Shown piece by piece: positions 38,351 to 46,733 of a DNA stretch of 64,000 nucleotides (positions are counted from its first letter, which is position 1; each line of letters begins with the position of its first letter). The notes beneath the pieces were generated by a model. It was given only the letters and a program-made list of their open reading frames with translations. It was not told where the DNA came from and searched no databases. The position numbers and the translations under genes were made by a program. This DNA comes from Polyangiaceae bacterium (GTDB lineage Bacteria; Myxococcota_A; Polyangia; Polyangiales; Polyangiaceae). The DNA lies in NCBI GenBank assembly GCA_016719945.1, contig JADJYE010000031.1:276686-340685 (forward strand), written 5' to 3'.

Positions 38351-40729
38351 ATGGAACGACCGGCACAGCCCGGTCAGCTCGGACCTAGCGGCTCGCAGCC
38401 GTTCTCGCTCGAGCTGCTGGCAGAGATCGCGACCGGGCCGACCGCTCGCGTGGAGCTTTGCCGCATCCGCGCGCCCAAGGAGGTCGCGGGTAAGCTCGCC
38501 GCCGTGAAGCGGCTGCACCCGCACATCGCCGAAGACCCGCAGTTTTACAGCATGTTCGTCGACGAGGTGTGGATGACCGCCGCCCTCGATCACCCGAACA
38601 TCACGCGCGTCGTGGGCTGGGGGACGGACGCCGAGGGCACGTACCTCGCGGTCGAGCTCATCCAAGGCGTCTCCCTCGCGCGCCTCATGAAGACCGTCTT
38701 CGAGACGCGCGAGGCGTTCTCGGAGCGCATGGTCGTGTACCTCGGCGCGCAGATCTGCGCCGGGCTGTCGGCGGCGCACGGGCTTCGCGCGCCGAGCGGA
38801 GAGCACCTGAACCTGGTGCACCGGGATCTGACGCCCGGCAACGTGCTGATCGGCTTCGATGGGCGCGTGCTGATCGCCGACTTCGGGCTCGCGAAGGCCA
38901 AGCAGCGCGTGACCAAGACGCTGACCGGTCTGCTCAAGGGCCACCCGCACTACATGGCGCCCGAGCAGGCGACCGAGCGCCCGATCGACGGGCGGTCCGA
39001 CCTGTTCTCGCTGGGCGTGGTGCTGTTCGAGCTCTTTACCGGGCGACACCCGTGGGACGGCACGACCGAGATCGAGATCTTCCAGAACATGGCCACCTCG
39101 CCGCCCGCCGGCATCGCGTCGCTCAGGCCCAAGCTCGACCCAGAGCTCGTCGCGGTCGTCGAGAAGCTCCTCGCCAAGGACCCGGCCGAGCGCTTCCGGA
39201 GCGCCGACGAGGTCAGGGACAGGTTCCGGTACTGGCTCGACGCGCACGGCTACAAAGACGACAACGCCGAGGCCGTCGCGCGCTTCGTTCGGCGCAACGC
39301 GATGCGGCAGATGCGCTGGTTCGAGCGGGCGATCGCGGGGGATTTCGTGGCCGAGGCGGCGCGGGCGAAGTCGCGGCTGCTCGGGGCGCGCGCCCGCACG
39401 GCCGACAAGGAGCCTTCGCGCATGCGCGCGCCCCAGGGCGGAGAGACCGCCGTGACCTCGAAGCCGCCCATGTCGTCGGCACAGCGAGCCGCGGTGCTTC
39501 GTGAGGCGCCGTCGGCGCGTCGCCGAGCCGCAGCTCGCAGGCTCGCCGACGACGTCACCGACGTGAGCGACTTCGGCGCGAAGGTGTCCGGCAGCCCGCT
39601 CGAGGAGCGCCAAAGCAACGAGACGCCGGACTGGGCGGAAGAGGTGCCCACCGTGGTCAAGCCGAACACCGCCCATCCGCTGCGCGGGGGGGCGGGGCGG
39701 GGGGCCCCGCCGCGAGGGCCCGCGCCCGCGCCGGAGATGGGCGCGCTGCCGAGCTTCATCGACGACGACACCGGCGATCACCGCACCACCGCGGTGAAGC
39801 CTCAGGTGATGCTCGCGACCTACGCCAAACAGGCCGAGGAGCGAGGCGCCGGCGGCCGAGAGCCTGGGAAATATGGTCAGCTCGGGACGGTCGTCGATCT
39901 GCCGAAGCTCGAGGACCCCGACACGGCGGACTCGGGCGAGGTCCCGACGTCGCCGCTCCAGCGACGGCCTCGCCTCCCCGAGGGGGTGCCCCTCAAGAAG
40001 CTGCCGCCCCCGCCTGCCGCCCGGCGGGAGGCCACCGCCGCGTCGTTCGTCGGGCCGCGCGGGGGGGCGCCGCGAACCGAGGCCGAGCTCGCCGCCGAGG
40101 CCGACCGGCTCGCCTCGCTGGCCTCGCGCCTGCGCGCCGAGTCGGAAGAGGCGGCGAAGGTCGCCGCGCACCGCGCGGTCCTCGCGCAGCTGGCGTTCGA
40201 GGCCTCGGCGCTCGCCTCCGAGGCGATGCGCGCGCTCCCGACCCACGGCCTGGCGCACGCGCTGTCTGTCGGCGCAGAGGCCCACCGGCTCGCCCTCTCG
40301 ATCGCGAGGGGGGAGGCGTCGACCTCCACGTCTCCGGACTCCGGCGAGGTCTCCGAGCCCAGCATCCCCTCCGCGGCGCCGACGCCGGTGATGCCTCGCC
40401 GAGACCCCGGTCCCCCCGCGCCTCGCGACCGCGACGAGCTCCCGAAGGCGCCGTCGGTTCCCCCTCCCGCGCCGCCGGGGCCGCCCGTGCCGAGCTTCCC
40501 GCCGCCTGTGCCGATGGCCCTCCCTCCCGCGGGCGAGCGACCGAGCTACGCCCCGTCCGACCCGCGCCGCGAGCCGACCGTCCCGTCGCGGGCGTTCGTC
40601 GGGGAGCTCCCTCGGTCGGAAGAGTTCTTCGCGGGCGAAGTGTTCGGCGTGCGCGTCCCGGTCGCGCTCGCCGCGGCCCTGCTCATCGCCGTCGCGATGG
40701 TCGTGCTCGTTTGGATCATCGTCTCTTGA
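38351..40729 (+). CDS. Serine/threonine protein kinase with C-terminal membrane anchor
   Basis: A 792-aa protein. Hanks kinase domain at about 20-300: ATGPTARVELCR as a loose Gly loop, AAVKRLHPH (Lys), catalytic loop HRDLTPGNVLI (about 156), ADFGLAKAK (about 175) and HYMAPEQA. The lysine of the HRDLKPxN motif is Thr, as in many myxobacterial kinases. A long Pro/Ala/Arg-rich region follows, then one membrane helix at the very C-terminus (about 770-790, LAAALLIAVAMVVLVWII) with only a couple of residues after it. This tail-anchored layout keeps nearly everything cytosolic. ATG at 38351. Confidence 0.92.
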   Translation: MERPAQPGQLGPSGSQPFSLELLAEIATGPTARVELCRIRAPKEVAGKLAAVKRLHPHIAEDPQFYSMFVDEVWMTAALDHPNITRVVGWGTDAEGTYLAVELIQGVSLARLMKTVFETREAFSERMVVYLGAQICAGLSAAHGLRAPSGEHLNLVHRDLTPGNVLIGFDGRVLIADFGLAKAKQRVTKTLTGLLKGHPHYMAPEQATERPIDGRSDLFSLGVVLFELFTGRHPWDGTTEIEIFQNMATSPPAGIASLRPKLDPELVAVVEKLLAKDPAERFRSADEVRDRFRYWLDAHGYKDDNAEAVARFVRRNAMRQMRWFERAIAGDFVAEAARAKSRLLGARARTADKEPSRMRAPQGGETAVTSKPPMSSAQRAAVLREAPSARRRAAARRLADDVTDVSDFGAKVSGSPLEERQSNETPDWAEEVPTVVKPNTAHPLRGGAGRGAPPRGPAPAPEMGALPSFIDDDTGDHRTTAVKPQVMLATYAKQAEERGAGGREPGKYGQLGTVVDLPKLEDPDTADSGEVPTSPLQRRPRLPEGVPLKKLPPPPAARREATAASFVGPRGGAPRTEAELAAEADRLASLASRLRAESEEAAKVAAHRAVLAQLAFEASALASEAMRALPTHGLAHALSVGAEAHRLALSIARGEASTSTSPDSGEVSEPSIPSAAPTPVMPRRDPGPPAPRDRDELPKAPSVPPPAPPGPPVPSFPPPVPMALPPAGERPSYAPSDPRREPTVPSRAFVGELPRSEEFFAGEVFGVRVPVALAAALLIAVAMVVLVWIIVS

Positions 40730-40755
40730 TCTGACGCGCCGAGGATCGATACCGT
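40726..40755 (+). promoter_or_regulatory. Promoter of the TPR gene
   Basis: TTGATC (40726-40731, overlapping the kinase stop codon), an 18-nt spacer and TACCGT (40750-40755), ending 10 nt before the ATG. Confidence 0.45.
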
Positions 40756-40765
40756 CAGCACCTCT

Positions 40766-42274
40766 ATGAGCAAAGGCGACGGCGACGAGTGGCTCCTCAT
40801 CAACTTCGACGACCTGGTTGCCAAGCGGCAGGGGCTGCCGCCGCAGATCCCGGTCCCGAAAGACAAGTTCGAGGGACTCGCTGAGAAGGGCCTCCCCGCC
40901 AAGGAGGCGCGCAAGTGGTGCAGCGACTTCCTGAACAACTCGGAGGTCGGCAAGAACGCCCAGTGGCGCAAGAAGAACCGCGAGATCGTCGTCGCGATGG
41001 AAGCCTTCTGCGACACCGGCCCGCTGTGGGACAAGGCCCAGAAGGCCTTCGCCGAGAACAACTACGAGGTGGCGATCAGCACGCTCAAGCGGATCACCGT
41101 CCAATACGAGGCCGACCACTCCGCGAAGCTCAACCTGGCGTCTGCGTACGCGAACACGGGCCAGTTCGAGCCCGCGCTCAAGCTCTTCAAGGCGATTTAC
41201 CCGACGTACAAGGGGGACGCCGAGTTCCACATCGCCGTGGGGCACGTCCACCTGAAGATGCAGAACAAGGACGCCGCCACCGACGAGTTCGTCAACGCGC
41301 TCGAGGCCAAGCCCGATCATCAAGGCGCGCTCGACTCGCTCACGCAGCTCGGCGTGCTGTGCAAGATCTACGAGAACCCGAAGGACGCGGCGTCCCTCAT
41401 CTACGTCCGCGCCGACTCGGTCGAGCCTTACCTGATGGGCGAGTGGGACAAGGTCGAGGCCCCCACGGTGGCGTTCTACCTCGAGCAGATCGCGTACCAC
41501 GAGCGCGAGCGCCGCTATGGCGTAGTGATCGAGGCGGCGAGCCGCGCCATCAAGCTGGCTGGCGGCGAGATCACGCAAGAGTCGGAGCGCGCAGAGCTCG
41601 CGAAGATCAACGCCCTGCGCTCGCTCGAGCGCCTCGACGAGGCGCTCGCGGCGGCCCAGTCCTACGTCGAGCGCGCGCCCAAGTCGGCCGGCGCTCACGT
41701 CGAGCTGGCGCGCACGCTCGGCCAGAAGGGGGACACCGACGCCGCCAACGCCGAGGTGGCGAAGGCGCTCGAGATCGATCCCGGCGATCTCGCCGCGCTC
41801 ATGCTCAAGTTCTGGCCCGAGGACCCGAACGACATCAAGAAGATCGGCGACATGATGCCCGAGCTCGAGAAGTTCGCGAGCGAGACCGACGCGCCGGGCG
41901 CGTGGCGCACGCTCGCTCGCGCGTACCTCGCGGTGAACCGCGTCGACGAGGCCCTCGACCTGTTCAAGAAGTGCGTCGACCTCCGCCCCGCCGACGACGA
42001 CCTGCGCAGCGAGTGGTGGAGCGAGCTCGCGAAGCAGCAGCGCTACACGGACATCATCAAGGACTCGGAGACCCTCGGCGACATGAAGGCCCGCGACTGG
42101 CGGCTGCGATGGAACGAGGCGGAGGCCTACTCGGGCCTGGGCAAGCAGATGGAGGCGCGCGCCTGCTACAGCGCCATCAACTTCGACGACAGCCTGCACG
42201 TCGATATCCGCAGGCGCGCGAAGCGCGCGGCGAACGGCCTCGACGAGAAGATCCGCGAAGCCGGCGGGACATGA
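40766..42274 (+). CDS. Tetratricopeptide-repeat protein
   Basis: A 502-aa soluble protein made largely of TPR-like pairs from about residue 85 on (WDKAQKAFAENNYEVAISTLKRI; KLNLASAYANTGQFEPALKLFKAIY; AWRTLARAYLAVNRVDEALDLFKKCVDLRP). The first 80 residues are unlike TPRs (DEWLLINFDDLVAKRQGLPPQIP). No signal peptide or membrane segment. It lies 36 bp after the kinase, so it may be its scaffold or substrate, though it also seems to have a promoter. Function unknown. Confidence 0.85.
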   Translation: MSKGDGDEWLLINFDDLVAKRQGLPPQIPVPKDKFEGLAEKGLPAKEARKWCSDFLNNSEVGKNAQWRKKNREIVVAMEAFCDTGPLWDKAQKAFAENNYEVAISTLKRITVQYEADHSAKLNLASAYANTGQFEPALKLFKAIYPTYKGDAEFHIAVGHVHLKMQNKDAATDEFVNALEAKPDHQGALDSLTQLGVLCKIYENPKDAASLIYVRADSVEPYLMGEWDKVEAPTVAFYLEQIAYHERERRYGVVIEAASRAIKLAGGEITQESERAELAKINALRSLERLDEALAAAQSYVERAPKSAGAHVELARTLGQKGDTDAANAEVAKALEIDPGDLAALMLKFWPEDPNDIKKIGDMMPELEKFASETDAPGAWRTLARAYLAVNRVDEALDLFKKCVDLRPADDDLRSEWWSELAKQQRYTDIIKDSETLGDMKARDWRLRWNEAEAYSGLGKQMEARACYSAINFDDSLHVDIRRRAKRAANGLDEKIREAGGT

Positions 42275-42283
42275 TTGCTTTCT

Positions 42284-42357
42284 CGCGCGCCCGCTAACGC
42301 GGGTCCCTTCGGAACGCCCGCGCGAAGACGCGCGTGCATTCCGGCGCGAGGCTCTGC
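42284..42357 (-). repeat. Intergenic double-hairpin element, inverse copy
   Basis: In reverse orientation: core at 42284-42307 (reverse complement reads GGGACCCGCGTTAGCGGGCG) and palindrome at 42311-42342 with outer GGAA / TTCC and inner CGCGCG / CGCGCG arms. It lies between the convergent TPR and NADH dehydrogenase genes, starting 9 nt after the TPR stop, again in terminator sense. Confidence 0.85.
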
Positions 42358-42372
42358 GCCCTAGCTCTCTTG

Positions 42373-43701
42373 CTACCTCGCGCGGGCGCTGGTCACGGCG
42401 CTCGCGAGGTCTTTGCCGCGCTTGCTCGGCAACACCGGCGGCTCGGCCACCTTCGCGTGGACCATGCCGTGGATGAGGCGCGAGCCTCGCTCGTGCGTGA
42501 AATAGGCCCAGATCCACTGGACCATGACGATGACCCGGTTCTTGAAGCCGATCAGCGTCGCGACGTGGAGCACGACCCACGCGATCCACGCGATGAAGCC
42601 CGAGAGCTTCATGCCGAAGATCTCCGCGACCGCCGCGGCTCGGCCGATCGTGGCCATCGAGCCGAGATCTCGATAGCGAAACGCTCGCCGCTCGCGCCCG
42701 TCGATCTGCGCCAAGATGTTGGCGACGACCAAGCTCGCCCCCTGCATCGCGCCCTGCGCCACCCCCGGGACGAGCTTGCCGTTCTGTTCGAAGTGGGCGA
42801 GGTCGCCCACGACGTAGACCTCGGGGTGACCGGGGATGCTCAGCTCTGGATCGACGATCACCCGACCGACCTTGTCGAGCGGAACGCCGAGCGAGCGGGC
42901 GAGGGGAGAGGCGGCGACGCCCGCGGCCCAGACGACGGTGCGGGTCGGGATGAGCTCGTCGCCGACGCTCACGCCCTCGGCGTCGACGTGCGTGACCCGA
43001 GCGCCCAGCCTCACCTCCACGCCGAGCCTGTGCAGCGAGCGCATCGCCTGGTCGGAGAGGTCAGCGGAGTAGCTCGACAGCACGCGCGCTCCCCCCTCGA
43101 CGAGGATGACGCGCGCCTTCCTGGTGTCGATGCGCCTGAACTCGCGCGCCAGCGTCTTGCGGGCGATCTCGGACAGCGCGCCGGCCATCTCGACGCCCGT
43201 GGGCCCGGCGCCGATCACCACGAACGTGAGGAGGGCGTCACGGCGCGCGGGGTCCTCCTCACGCTCGGCCTCCTCGTACGCCATGAAGATGCGCTCGCGG
43301 ATCATCAGCCCTTCGTCGACCGTCTTGAGGCCCGGGGCGAACTCCGCGAACTGATCGTTGCCGAAGTACGAGTGCGTCGCGCCGGTCGCGACCACCAGGA
43401 AGTCGTAGGCGATCGGCTCGCCGTCCTCCAAGTGGACGCGCTTGTTCGGTACGTCGACGCGCACCACGTCCGCCAAGAGGACGGTGACGTTCTCGTGCTT
43501 GCGCAGGATGCGCCGGATGGGCACGGCGATGTCCGCCGGGCTGAGTCCGGCCGTCGCGACCTGATAGAGCAGCGGCTGGAACGTGTGGTGGTTGGTGCGG
43601 TCGAGCAGCGTCACTCGGACGTCCTTGCCGCCGAGCTCCTTCGCGGCGCGCAGCCCGCCGAAGCCCCCGCCCACGATCACGACGTGCGGTCGCTCGCTCA
43701 T
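42373..43701 (-). CDS. ndh: NAD(P)/FAD-dependent oxidoreductase, type II NADH dehydrogenase
   Basis: Non-proton-pumping NADH:quinone oxidoreductase. Two dinucleotide folds are visible: HVVIVGGGFGGLRAAKEL (FAD, residues 6-23) and FVVIGAGPTGVEMAGAL (NAD, about 165). Other family motifs are TNHHTFQPLLYQVATAGLSP, TRTVVWAAGV and VYVVGDLAHF. The C-terminal stretch has two hydrophobic segments (GFIAWIAWVVLHVATLIGF; VMVQWIWAYF), the membrane association of type II enzymes. It is 442 aa; ATG at 43701 puts the Gly motif at the N-terminus as usual. Confidence 0.92.
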   Translation of the reverse strand: MSERPHVVIVGGGFGGLRAAKELGGKDVRVTLLDRTNHHTFQPLLYQVATAGLSPADIAVPIRRILRKHENVTVLLADVVRVDVPNKRVHLEDGEPIAYDFLVVATGATHSYFGNDQFAEFAPGLKTVDEGLMIRERIFMAYEEAEREEDPARRDALLTFVVIGAGPTGVEMAGALSEIARKTLAREFRRIDTRKARVILVEGGARVLSSYSADLSDQAMRSLHRLGVEVRLGARVTHVDAEGVSVGDELIPTRTVVWAAGVAASPLARSLGVPLDKVGRVIVDPELSIPGHPEVYVVGDLAHFEQNGKLVPGVAQGAMQGASLVVANILAQIDGRERRAFRYRDLGSMATIGRAAAVAEIFGMKLSGFIAWIAWVVLHVATLIGFKNRVIVMVQWIWAYFTHERGSRLIHGMVHAKVAEPPVLPSKRGKDLASAVTSARAR

Positions 43702-43757
43702 CTTCGTCGCTCGTCTCTCTAGGGTCACTCCGCCCAAAGAGAACCTGCCCCTCGAAC

Positions 43758-43862
43758 ATCCTCGCGTGGGGAGGGCCCCACGCGATTGCTTTTTCACGCG
43801 CTGCGGCTCTCGCGCGCCGGCGCGCGAAAGGCGCAGGGACCCGCGGCAGCGGGCGAGCGCGA
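43758..43862 (+). repeat. Double-hairpin element with accessory TCGCGTGGGG palindrome
   Basis: The accessory palindrome TCGCGTGGGG-AGGG-CCCCACGCGA (43762-43785) is followed by a perfect 18-bp palindrome, TCGCGCGCCGGCGCGCGA (43810-43827), and the core GGGACCCGCGGCAGCGGGCG (43836-43855). It ends 3 nt before the stop of the minus-strand DUF2505 gene, in terminator sense. Confidence 0.88.
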
Positions 43863-43864
43863 AG

Positions 43865-44368
43865 CTACTTGTGCGCTTCGATCCACTTGTTCATGAACTT
43901 GGCGCTGTCCTCCCAGCCGTCACGGAGCTGCTTCTCCGCGGTGCTCTCGAGGATGCCGCCGAGGCCGAAGACCTTCGCCTCGATCACCATCTCGACGTTG
44001 CGGCGCACCTTGTTGTCGCCGAGCACCTCGATGCGCAGCTGCCCCTCCTGGCGGATCTTGTCGGCGAGGGTGCTCGGCGTGAGCTTCCAGCGCCAGACCT
44101 TCTCCTTCTTCGTCATGGAGCCGGTCTCCACGTAACCGAAGCTGTCGCCCAGGATCTTCGCGACGGGGCCGGGGACGTTCTTGAGCTTCGGGCGGCCCTT
44201 CGTGCGGCGCTTCACCTCGACGTCGTTGTCCGTCTGCTCCTCGATCTTCCACTCGGGGAACTCGAGGCCCTCCAGATAGAGCTTCGTGTTGAACTCCTTA
44301 TCGAAGAAGAGCTCCCAGAACTTCTCTTCGCTGCAGTTGATTTCGTGCGAGATCTTCACGTTCTGCAT
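43865..44368 (-). CDS. DUF2505 / SRPBCC-fold protein
   Basis: A 167-aa protein with the DUF2505 layout: an opening strand with a helix (VKISHEINCSEEKFWELFFDKEF), DNDVEVKRRTKGRPKLKNVPGPV, a TGSMTKKEKVWRWKLTPSTLADK stretch and a long C-terminal helix (GGILESTAEKQLRDGWEDSAKFMNKW). The START/SRPBCC fold usually binds a hydrophobic ligand; the ligand is unknown. ATG at 44368. Divergent from the PilZ gene. Confidence 0.82.
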   Translation of the reverse strand: MQNVKISHEINCSEEKFWELFFDKEFNTKLYLEGLEFPEWKIEEQTDNDVEVKRRTKGRPKLKNVPGPVAKILGDSFGYVETGSMTKKEKVWRWKLTPSTLADKIRQEGQLRIEVLGDNKVRRNVEMVIEAKVFGLGGILESTAEKQLRDGWEDSAKFMNKWIEAHK

Positions 44369-44476
44369 CTCTGTCACCTCGGCTCGGGTGGGCGCACGCG
44401 CGCTCGCACCAGCTTGTAGAACATTGGTCCGCTCGTACCAAGGGTCGCTAACGTTCCGCCCCGGAGGTAGTCGCAC

Positions 44477-44863
44477 ATGCGCTCGAGGAGCTCGGCTCGT
44501 TACGTACCCCGGAGGCCTTCCCGCCACTCGGTCAGGCTTGGTTGTCAGATCGTTCGCGAGCGAGACTTCAAGCTCGTCTCGGAGGAGATCGTCGAGCTGA
44601 GCGAGGAGGGGGCGCTGGTCGTGCCGCGCTTCCGCCTGCTCACCGGCGAGAACCTGCTGCTCACGTTCATGGCGCCGTTCACCCGGACGTTCATCGACGC
44701 CGAAGCCGTCGTCGCGCGCGTGATCCACGGCCGCCGCCTGGGAGACCCCGGCCCCTCGCTCGGCATCTCCATCACCCACATGGACTCGGCGGCGCAGGCC
44801 CTCGTGAAGAGCCAGCTCACGTTCTTGCCGCTCGTCGCGCCGCGCCGCCGGGTTCTGTCCTAG
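44477..44863 (+). CDS. PilZ-domain protein
   Basis: A 128-aa single-domain protein: RRPSRHSVRLGCQIVRERDFKLVSEEIVELSEEGALVVP. The RxxxR N-terminal motif (RRPSRHSVR) and the ELSEEGALV version of the (D/N)xSxxG motif suggest c-di-GMP binding, although the Asp and Ser-Gly positions differ. GLGISITHMD-like sequence closes the domain (SLGISITHMD). Third PilZ protein in the window. Target unknown. Confidence 0.75.
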   Translation: MRSRSSARYVPRRPSRHSVRLGCQIVRERDFKLVSEEIVELSEEGALVVPRFRLLTGENLLLTFMAPFTRTFIDAEAVVARVIHGRRLGDPGPSLGISITHMDSAAQALVKSQLTFLPLVAPRRRVLS

Positions 44864-44899
44864 CCAGGACCCGGAAGGCTCCTCAGGACCCGGACGCCC

Positions 44900-45376
44900 T
44901 CAGGACCCGGAAGGCAGCGTGCCGGGGGGCAGGGTGCTCGGGTCGACCTGGGTGCCGTCTTCCTTCACGAAGACGGCCTTGAACTCCCAGGTGTACGTGG
45001 CCTTGCCGGTGCTCGCGTCGGGGGGCGTGAGCTTGAGGTCACGCAGGGAGTCGAGGACGCACTTTCGCACCGGCTCGCCGGCGGTCGTCCGCGAGTTGTC
45101 GATGCGTGCCTTGCGTACGCGGCCGGTGTCGTCCTCGACGACGAAGGTGACGATCACGTTGCCCGCGAGCTTCGCGTTCGAGCGCAGGGCCTTGTTGTAG
45201 CAAGTCTTGATCGGCTCGTTCTGAGCCTCGAGCAGCTTGTACGTGTCGGTCTGCCACTGATCCGGTGTGCGCGAGTAGCCGCCGCAGCCGGTCGTGAAGG
45301 GGAGCGAGGCGAGGAGGACGGCGGCGAGCTTCACCGGCGCCGAGAGGGCATCCTTGCGGGGATCCTTGCGGTTCAT
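44900..45376 (-). CDS. AgmX/PglI C-terminal-domain lipoprotein
   Basis: A 158-aa protein with signal peptide and lipobox PFTTGC. The mature part is a TonB-like domain: PIKTCYNKALRSNAKLAGNVIVTFVVEDDTGRVRKARIDNS, VRKCVLDSLRDLKLTPPD and TYTWEFKAVF. This module occurs in the Myxococcus gliding proteins AgmX/PglI, with which any functional link is only suggestive. ATG at 45376 is preceded by GGAG at good spacing; a GTG at 45397 overlapping the previous stop would add seven residues. It is co-directional with and just after the OmpA-like gene. Confidence 0.8.
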   Translation of the reverse strand: MNRKDPRKDALSAPVKLAAVLLASLPFTTGCGGYSRTPDQWQTDTYKLLEAQNEPIKTCYNKALRSNAKLAGNVIVTFVVEDDTGRVRKARIDNSRTTAGEPVRKCVLDSLRDLKLTPPDASTGKATYTWEFKAVFVKEDGTQVDPSTLPPGTLPSGS

Positions 45377-45393
45377 TTGCTTGGCTCCGTCGT

Positions 45394-45948
45394 TCACTTG
45401 ATCGGGGTCGCGCCAGGGACGGCCGGGATGCCTGCGCCCTGGGACTCTTGGACGTGGAACTCGACGCGGCGGTTCTTCTCACGCCCCTCCTGGGTGTTGT
45501 TGTCGGCGATGGCGCGCGTCTCGCCGTAGCCCTGAGCGTAGAGGCGGCTCGCCTCGATCCCCCCCTTGGCCAGGAGGTAGTCCCGCACGGCCTTCGCGCG
45601 CCGGTCGCTCAGATCCATGTTGTGGGCGTCGTCGCCGTCGGCGCTCGCGTGCCCCTGGATCTCGACCCGCTTGATCTGCGGGTTCTCTTTCATGACCTGC
45701 GCCACGTCGTCGAGGAGGCCGAAGCTCTCGGACTTGATGATCGCCTGGTCGAGCTCGAACTGGACCTTCTCCATGATCTCGATGCGCTGGTTCTTGAGCA
45801 TCGCCTTGAGGGCGCGCTTCGAGACGCGCGGCGGACGGGTCTCGCCGGTGATCTGGATGGGGTTTCTCCCCTCGTACAGGACCGTGGACGAGCAGCCCGT
45901 GAGCGAGGCCAGCACCGTCGTGACGACGAACGCGTTGAGTAGCTTCAT
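45394..45948 (-). CDS. OmpA-family peptidoglycan-binding lipoprotein
   Basis: A 184-aa protein: signal peptide and lipobox LASLTGC, a linker, then an OmpA C-terminal domain (about 70-175) with VQFELDQAIIKSESFGLLDDVA, VEIQGHASADGDDAHNMDLSDRRAKAVRDYLLAKGG and a closing REKNRRVEFHV. Pal-like: it ties the outer membrane to peptidoglycan. The conserved Asp and Arg that contact diaminopimelate are in NMDLSDRRA. It is followed by the AgmX/PglI-type lipoprotein in the same operon. ATG at 45948. Confidence 0.9.
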   Translation of the reverse strand: MKLLNAFVVTTVLASLTGCSSTVLYEGRNPIQITGETRPPRVSKRALKAMLKNQRIEIMEKVQFELDQAIIKSESFGLLDDVAQVMKENPQIKRVEIQGHASADGDDAHNMDLSDRRAKAVRDYLLAKGGIEASRLYAQGYGETRAIADNNTQEGREKNRRVEFHVQESQGAGIPAVPGATPIK

Positions 45949-46045
45949 AAGGTCGAACTCCCCGGCCGCGTTCCTAGTCGAAGCGCCCGCCGGTGACCAG
46001 CCCCCTTGACCCAGCAGGCCAGGCCGACTTTCGTTCGGCGCACCC

Positions 46046-46678
46046 ATGAGCGCCCCCCTCTCGCAGCGCAGACCTCTCCTCGTCCTGCTCGGCGCAAGCG
46101 CGCTCGCCGCTGCTTGTGGCGGCTCCACGCCGGAGGCGGCCGGGCCCGAACGCGTCGAGGGAGAAGCCTCGGAGCTGCAATATGCGCTCGTCGTCAAGGC
46201 GGGCGACGGCACCATGATCAAGCCGACGCAGCAGGCGCTCAATGACGCCCTGCTCACGGCTGGGTTCAGGGTGGGGGACGTGAAGGACGCCGACGTCATC
46301 CTCGAGGCGGCCATCTCCGACGTCGACGCGCCGCAGTTCATGAAGATCGTCGTGAACGGCAAGGAGCAGAAGAAGCGTAAGGTCACGGTCAGCCTGAAGG
46401 CGATCGCCTCCGGCAAGACCCTCGAGAGGGCGACGCGCACCTTCACCGTCGACGACGGGGACGAGGCGGTCGAGGCCGAGGAGGTCAGCCCGCTGGCCCG
46501 CGAGCTGGCCGGTTCGAAGGCGCTCGAGAAGTACGGCCTGGAGATCTCGATCGAGCGTGCGCAGCGCAGGGTCTCCACGCCGAAGTCGGTCCCCTCCGAG
46601 CCCGGCGCGACCGCGGAGCCGTCGGCGCCTCCCGCCGCCCCCCCGGCCGAGAACACCAGCAAGGTGCGCGAGCACTGA
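46046..46678 (+). CDS. Lipoprotein of unknown function
   Basis: A 210-aa protein: signal peptide with LAAAC lipobox (Cys about 24), then an alpha/beta domain (YALVVKAGDGTMIKPTQQALNDALLTAGFRVGDVKDADVILEAAIS) resembling LPP20/CsgG-associated or GNA1162-type folds, and a Pro/Ala-rich tail. I would not assign a role. ATG at 46046, divergent from the OmpA-like gene about 100 bp away. Confidence 0.75.
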   Translation: MSAPLSQRRPLLVLLGASALAAACGGSTPEAAGPERVEGEASELQYALVVKAGDGTMIKPTQQALNDALLTAGFRVGDVKDADVILEAAISDVDAPQFMKIVVNGKEQKKRKVTVSLKAIASGKTLERATRTFTVDDGDEAVEAEEVSPLARELAGSKALEKYGLEISIERAQRRVSTPKSVPSEPGATAEPSAPPAAPPAENTSKVREH

Positions 46679-46733
46679 CGTCGCCGCTCGGCGAAGCGTC
46701 GCGGTCCTCGGGCCTGTTCAGGGCGAGGGCGGC

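Noticed and set aside
38231..42589. Very long minus-strand open frame (about 1450 codons) opposite the kinase and TPR genes
   Set aside because: It is antisense to two clear genes, rich in Arg/Leu/Val/Asp as expected of a high-G+C shadow, and passes through the hairpin repeats. No domain is visible.
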